From contig CAKPXW010000065.1 in assembly GCA_934202505.1 (NCBI GenBank), positions 1 through 9,418 on the forward strand: 9,418 nucleotides of DNA, read 5' to 3'. How positions within the stretch are numbered: position 1 is the first letter of the stretch; each line of letters starts with the position of its first letter. Positions 6,191-9,418 of the stretch are shown in pieces. The DNA comes from an uncultured Bacilli bacterium (GTDB taxonomy: Bacteria > Bacillota_I > Bacilli_A > RFN20 > CAG-631). The position numbers were made by a program, and so were the translations under genes. The notes under the pieces are model-generated. The model was not told the origin of the DNA. It did not search any database and saw only the letters and a program-made list of their open reading frames with translations.

Positions 6191-7039
6191 TTATTTTATA
6201 CTTTCTAAATATATATTTAATGGTAGTGTATAGTCTGTTTGAATAAAATCATATCCTTGTTTTACAAGATGTCCCCATCCTTGATTTACATCTAAAATTA
6301 AAGATGTATCATCTGAATGATTGGCATTAATTATATCATTGTCATCATACACAATCGCATTTGCCCATACAAGTAAACCTTTTTGATGCATTTTATCAAC
6401 ATATTCTTTAGTTGATACTTCATCATTATCACTATTAAAGATAACTTCAGTTCCAATATAATTTAAATTCTTTTTTTCTAAAAAATCGCTAACTTCATCT
6501 GTATGATAAACAAATACCATATAATTAAAATCACTAGCATATTTTTCTACACTATCAATATATTCTTTTTTAGCAAATGTTTTTACAATAACTTGTTTTT
6601 CAACATGACATTTTCTAATTATATTGCTTATTCCTTCAATATCTGTCCAGAATTTATCGACATTTATATAACATTTATCTTTTAAAAAGTTAAAGGCTTC
6701 TTCTAAAGTTGGAATTCTATATTTTGTTTTAACATCATCTTGATTAACAAGAAATAATTCCTTAACTTCATTAGAATTCATTGTTGATATTGATTTATCT
6801 ATTTTTAAAAAAGTTTGCTCTTTTCCAGGGTGAAATACAAAATATACTCCATCTTTACTTTTGGATACATCCAACTCTATCACATCAGCTTTTTGATCTA
6901 GAGCAATTTTAAAAGATTCTAATGTGTTACAAGGAATATTTGCACCACTAACTCCACGATGAGCAACTACATATGGCTTTTTATTATTTAAAATATTCTC
7001 TTTGATGTTCTTATTAAAATCAATATTATTTATTTTCAT
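6191..7039 (-). CDS. Cytosolic glycerophosphodiester phosphodiesterase family protein
   Basis: The protein (282 residues from the ATG at 7039) is a GDPD-type TIM barrel. VVAHRGVSG carries the catalytic HRG near residues 27-29; CNTLESFKIAL, the metal-ligand motif VIELDV with its Glu and Asp (~55 and 57), the SKDGV turn and FVFHPGK with the second catalytic His (~70) follow. INVDKFW and FIQTDYT complete the barrel. GDPDs hydrolyse glycerophosphodiesters to glycerol phosphate plus an alcohol. Most have HD at the second His; here it is HP, as in a subfamily I recall from gut Firmicutes, so substrate preference may differ. No signal peptide is present, so the substrate must be imported. A GTG nine bases upstream is possible, but GTGAG acts as a better ribosome site for the ATG. 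The start lies 14 nt inside the ROK gene, implying translational coupling. Confidence 0.88.
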   Translation of the reverse strand: MKINNIDFNKNIKENILNNKKPYVVAHRGVSGANIPCNTLESFKIALDQKADVIELDVSKSKDGVYFVFHPGKEQTFLKIDKSISTMNSNEVKELFLVNQDDVKTKYRIPTLEEAFNFLKDKCYINVDKFWTDIEGISNIIRKCHVEKQVIVKTFAKKEYIDSVEKYASDFNYMVFVYHTDEVSDFLEKKNLNYIGTEVIFNSDNDEVSTKEYVDKMHQKGLLVWANAIVYDDNDIINANHSDDTSLILDVNQGWGHLVKQGYDFIQTDYTLPLNIYLESIK

Positions 7040-8204
7040 GTTTCTCACTTTCTAATTTTAATATGCTTGTTTTATAATAATTTATTCTTGCATAGTCTTT
7101 AGCTGTTTTCATCATTCCAAAAAATGATGAATCGTTACTTGTACTTACTACAACTTTAGTTTGATTTACGCATCTTCTATTTACAACATTACATATAGTA
7201 TCAATGTATTCTTTTCCAAATCTTAGAGTATCACCACTTATCATAAAAAGATTACATCCAATTAAATTAGATGCATTTATTATGAATGAAGCAACTACTT
7301 TAGCAGATTCTATAACTAATTCATGAATCTTTTGGTTTGATTTATAGGCTTCTAAAAATTGTTCAAAATTACATTCGCCAATTATTGGCTCGGCTTTTTC
7401 TAATAGCCTTATAATCGAACATAGTTGTGACATAGTATGATTTGGATAGACAAAGTTTCCTCCGATTTCGCCAGCATAACCTTCCCATCCTGTCACAATT
7501 TTTCCATCAATTAAAACACATGATGCAATACCATATCCAAGATATAGATATGTAGCACTATTGTATTTATTAATTAAAGAACCTTTTTCATATTCGCCAA
7601 GTGCCATAAAATGAACGTTATTTTTAATAATAATGTTACATTTAAAAACTTCTTCAAACATATCATTTAATTTTTTTTCAGGAAAATCTTTAAATTTCCC
7701 TGAAAACAAAATAGAATTATCAGGTCTTACTTGTCCTGGTATTGATAATACTAAAGATAATATATTATTCGAATAAGTAGGTAATATTTTATCCACTTTT
7801 TCTTTTAGTTCAACTATAATTTTTTGTATTTCTTCTACGTTTTGAACATATAGAGTTTCTTTCAAATAATAATCAATAATTTTTTCACCAGAAAAATTAT
7901 AAACAATAACTCGATCATTGTTATGAGTAAAATCAACGCAAATATATATACCAATATATGGGTTTAAACTATATCTAATATGCTGCCCACCTTTTTTCCT
8001 TTTGTTTGTAATTTCAGCATTTTGAACAACCATATTTATTGCGCGTAATTGTTTAATTATTTTATTTACTGCCACATCACTAATATTAATTTTTGATGCA
8101 AGTTCTAAACATGACATAGGTTTTTCACTTAAAAGATTAGTAATAATATCTACATTATGTTCTCTTAAATTTTGTAAATTAATTGCTTTTTCTTCTAAAC
8201 TCAT
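7026..8204 (-). CDS. ROK-family transcriptional regulator, kinase-dead
   Basis: The 392-residue protein combines an N-terminal winged helix-turn-helix (about 15-75, with SCLELASKINISDVAVNKII at 31-50) and a ROK sugar-kinase-like domain with SIPGQV (154-159), YLGYGIASCVLIDGKIV (221-237) and YAGEIGG (243-249). Compared with NagC/XylR relatives, three functional motifs are lost: the ATP-loop DxGGT is DFTHN (91-95), the catalytic Asp of the usual ND is Asn196 in KNNVHFMALGE, and the Cys-rich zinc motif after GEIGH is missing, with Gly at the His position. It therefore should sense a ligand without phosphorylating it, and it binds DNA as a repressor or activator, probably of its own operon. AGGAG sits 8 nt before the ATG, 15 nt after the DUF218 stop. 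The effector is unknown; a sugar or glycerol-phosphate derivative is plausible. Confidence 0.9.
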   Translation of the reverse strand: MSLEEKAINLQNLREHNVDIITNLLSEKPMSCLELASKINISDVAVNKIIKQLRAINMVVQNAEITNKRKKGGQHIRYSLNPYIGIYICVDFTHNNDRVIVYNFSGEKIIDYYLKETLYVQNVEEIQKIIVELKEKVDKILPTYSNNILSLVLSIPGQVRPDNSILFSGKFKDFPEKKLNDMFEEVFKCNIIIKNNVHFMALGEYEKGSLINKYNSATYLYLGYGIASCVLIDGKIVTGWEGYAGEIGGNFVYPNHTMSQLCSIIRLLEKAEPIIGECNFEQFLEAYKSNQKIHELVIESAKVVASFIINASNLIGCNLFMISGDTLRFGKEYIDTICNVVNRRCVNQTKVVVSTSNDSSFFGMMKTAKDYARINYYKTSILKLESEKHENK

Positions 8205-8219
8205 GTTTTTTTCTCCTAA

Positions 8220-8654
8220 CTATTTGATTTTTTCCATAATAGTAGCATTAGTATAACATGAAATAACTAATTTTGGGTCATTTAATTCATTTACGAATAA
8301 TTCAATTGTATTGGGCCAAGGTCTTATTAAGTGATCGTTTGTTGTTACAATTACTAGATTAGTCGGTTCTAATGTTTTAATTATTGAACAACAAAATTTT
8401 GCATTTTGAATAGTAGAAACCGACTCTATCTCTGTAATAATAATTTCTTCGGGAATTCCTTTAGAAACTAAATATTCTTTCATATATAATGCCTCTGGCC
8501 TTGGATAATTTGTTGGGCCTCCTGTTAATATAACATAGTCTATTTTTTCTTCTTTATATAGCCTTAAAAATAAATCTAATCTTGTATACAATATTTGATT
8601 TATACTACCATCGTTCTCAAGTCTATAGCCTAACACTATTGCAACTTTTTTCAT
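8220..8654 (-). CDS. YdcF/DUF218 family protein, cytosolic short form
   Basis: This 144-residue protein has the DUF218 motifs in order: AIVLGYRLENDG (5-16), YTRLDLFLRLYKE, DYVILTGG (39-46), EALYMKEYLVSKGIP, TEIESVSTIQNAKF (79-92) and VIVTTNDHLIR (101-111). Longer relatives (SanA, YdcF-like) often carry membrane helices; none is present here, so it is cytosolic. The family's reaction is not settled: E. coli YdcF binds S-adenosylmethionine, and other members are linked to cell-envelope traits. A stop codon lies two codons upstream in frame, so the ATG at 8654 is the only start, yet it has only a poor GTGAT ribosome site nearby. It lies between the glycerol-1-phosphate dehydrogenase (60 nt) and the ROK regulator (15 nt), so it probably belongs to the same operon; its role there is unknown. 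Confidence 0.85.
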   Translation of the reverse strand: MKKVAIVLGYRLENDGSINQILYTRLDLFLRLYKEEKIDYVILTGGPTNYPRPEALYMKEYLVSKGIPEEIIITEIESVSTIQNAKFCCSIIKTLEPTNLVIVTTNDHLIRPWPNTIELFVNELNDPKLVISCYTNATIMEKIK

Positions 8655-8665
8655 CTTTTATCACA

Positions 8666-8692
8666 TCTACTTAGTAAATAGTAAACTCCTTT
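8666..8692 (-). promoter_or_regulatory. Distant Shine-Dalgarno followed by a hairpin, before the DUF218 gene
   Basis: On the - strand a strong AAAGGAG (8692-8686) lies 31 nt before the ATG, with no start codon at normal spacing. Directly after it TTTACT (8685-8680) can pair with AGTAGA (8671-8666), six pairs including one G-U, around an 8-nt loop. Folding would bring the ribosome site to an effective 11 nt from the ATG. The arrangement is visible; its function is inferred. Confidence 0.35.
8672..8685. repeat. Tandem TAGTAAA x2
   Basis: Two perfect adjacent copies of TAGTAAA (8672-8678 and 8679-8685) lie in the gap between the dehydrogenase and DUF218 genes. The same 7-mer is paired at 6170-6187, before the ECF S promoter. 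It overlaps the hairpin and the weak promoter candidate described for this gap. Confidence 0.35.
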
Positions 8693-8707
8693 CTAGAAAG
8701 TTGATAA
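8678..8707 (-). promoter_or_regulatory. Weak internal promoter candidate before the DUF218 gene
   Basis: On the - strand TTATCA (8707-8702, four of six to TTGACA), an 18-nt spacer and TACTAT (8683-8678, five of six to TATAAT) could form an internal promoter. If used, the transcript would start near 8671 and would lack the AAAGGAG and the hairpin, so the two readings of this gap compete. Confidence 0.25.
8689..8700. promoter_or_regulatory. Perfect 12-bp palindrome, operator candidate
   Basis: CTTTCTAGAAAG is a perfect palindrome between the dehydrogenase stop (8715) and the DUF218 start (8654). It falls inside the spacer of the weak promoter candidate, the position of a repressor site. It could bind the ROK regulator encoded downstream, but no second copy was found in the window and the dehydrogenase promoter is out of view. 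Confidence 0.3.
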
Positions 8708-8714
8708 ATAATTT

Positions 8715-9418
8715 TTAATAATATTTTTCTATTAATTCATCTATAATTTCATCAAATAAATTATTATCATGATAAAATGTTAAAATTGTATATCTACCTC
8801 TAACTTTGTAAGCATTATATATCATATCTTTAAAAATTTCTTTGCTTATATTTAAAGTTGAAAATTTGACTTTGCAATTCATCATAATAAGTAAATTTTT
8901 TATATTATTAATATCTGGTAATGTTTTAGCTAACTCTATAATTTTATCTTTTTTTGCAAATTCTTTTGAGGTGATTAAAAGATGTTTATAAAGATCTAGT
9001 GATATTAAACTTCCTAAAGCGACCGTAATTCCATGAGGAAAAACTGGTAATCCATTTTCTACAAAATACATTTCTAAAAAATGTGATTGATGGTGCTCAC
9101 TACCACTTGCAGGTCTTGAGTTTCCACAAATTGCCATAGCGATTCCCGCATCAACTAATGCATTCATTAAAAATAAAATCCCATTTTTATTAAACTCAGC
9201 AATTAAATCAACATTATTTACAACTTTGTTTAATGAATTTTCCATTAAATCATATGCTTTTGTATTTATTTTTTCTTTATTTACAATATTACTTAATTTC
9301 CAATCAGTTAAGCAGGTATATTTTCCTATAATATCGCCAAATCCTGAAGAAATTAATATTTTAGGAGCAGTTACTAAAATATTTGAATCTATTAAAATGT
9401 CATGTGGCATATTAACAG
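8715..9418 (-). CDS. araM: sn-Glycerol-1-phosphate dehydrogenase (AraM/EgsA family), N-terminus off window
   Basis: Only the C-terminal part is visible. The frame stays open through the window's right edge, so the first in-frame Met (at 9410) is internal and roughly 150 N-terminal residues with the NAD(P)-binding motif lie outside. Family marks, counted from that Met, are the segment SSGFGDIIGKYTCLTDWKLS (21-40) with metal-ligand Asp26, DAGIAM (87-92), GNSRPASGSEHHQSHFLEM (96-114) and PHGITVALGSL (125-135) with the conserved His ligands. The RPASGSEHH string is typical of the glycerol-1-phosphate dehydrogenases rather than glycerol dehydrogenase. The enzyme interconverts dihydroxyacetone phosphate and sn-glycerol-1-phosphate with NAD(P)H and a metal. 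In archaea it opens lipid synthesis; in B. subtilis AraM sits in the arabinose operon. The DUF218, ROK and GDPD genes follow on the same strand. Confident family call; direction of flux unknown. Confidence 0.88.
   Translation of the reverse strand, partial: VNMPHDILIDSNILVTAPKILISSGFGDIIGKYTCLTDWKLSNIVNKEKINTKAYDLMENSLNKVVNNVDLIAEFNKNGILFLMNALVDAGIAMAICGNSRPASGSEHHQSHFLEMYFVENGLPVFPHGITVALGSLISLDLYKHLLITSKEFAKKDKIIELAKTLPDINNIKNLLIMMNCKVKFSTLNISKEIFKDMIYNAYKVRGRYTILTFYHDNNLFDEIIDELIEKYY

Noticed and set aside
6503..6685. 60-codon + strand frame opposite the GDPD gene
   Set aside because: It is antisense to the barrel region; the Phe/Ile-rich translation mirrors AT-rich codons and has no start signals.
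8664..8666. ATG directly followed by TGA (minimal start-stop ORF) upstream of the DUF218 start
   Set aside because: It lies 19 nt from the AAAGGAG, too far for normal initiation, and such a triplet pair arises easily by chance.
9408..9410. The Met codon at 9410 as the true start of the dehydrogenase
   Set aside because: The frame stays open to the edge, no ribosome site precedes it, and the family's NAD(P)-binding N-terminal domain would be missing.
1..9418. TGA read as Trp (genetic code 4), as in some Mycoplasmatota
   Set aside because: All genes are complete in the standard code, Trp is TGG, and no in-frame TGA needs to be read through. No gene ends in TGA either, so the point is supported but not proven.

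Overview
The window is a strongly AT-rich, gene-dense piece of bacterial chromosome. Its small lipoprotein signal peptide, DegV protein, ECF S component and AGGAGG-type ribosome binding sites suggest a low-GC Firmicutes/Bacilli or Mycoplasmatota-like organism, possibly a gut inhabitant. Every readable stop is TAA or TAG, Trp is written TGG, and no frame needs TGA read through, so the standard code fits, although code use is not proved. I see no tRNA, rRNA, CRISPR array, insertion sequence or phage gene.

Layout. Positions 1-3056 are on the + strand: a DegV/FakB-type fatty-acid-binding protein (35-964) with its terminator, then a 651-residue lipoprotein that looks like an ABC-transporter solute-binding protein (1101-3056), with its own consensus promoter, a cre-like site on the -35 box and a strong terminator. 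Two converging terminators fill 3064-3141. From there to the right end everything is on the - strand. In transcription order, right to left, these are: the C-terminal two thirds of an sn-glycerol-1-phosphate dehydrogenase (cut by the window edge), a YdcF/DUF218 protein, a ROK-family regulator that has lost its kinase residues, a cytosolic glycerophosphodiester phosphodiesterase (GDPD) whose start overlaps the regulator's end, an ECF transporter S component with its own near-consensus promoter, a terminator, an N-acetylhexosamine 1-kinase (NahK-like) and an NYN-domain putative RNase carrying two LOTUS/OST-HTH domains.

How the genes may work together. The dehydrogenase, DUF218 protein, ROK regulator and GDPD look like one operon. 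The GDPD would cut glycerophosphodiesters in the cytoplasm and the dehydrogenase interconverts sn-glycerol-1-phosphate and dihydroxyacetone phosphate, so the pair could be a catabolic route for the uncommon glycerol-1-phosphate stereoisomer (for example from lipoteichoic acid or archaeal lipid headgroups). That is inference. NahK phosphorylates free GlcNAc/GalNAc at C1 but stands here without the lacto-N-biose pathway genes and is paired with the NYN-LOTUS gene. The lipoprotein lacks neighbouring permease genes and the ECF S component lacks its energising module, so both must rely on partners encoded elsewhere.
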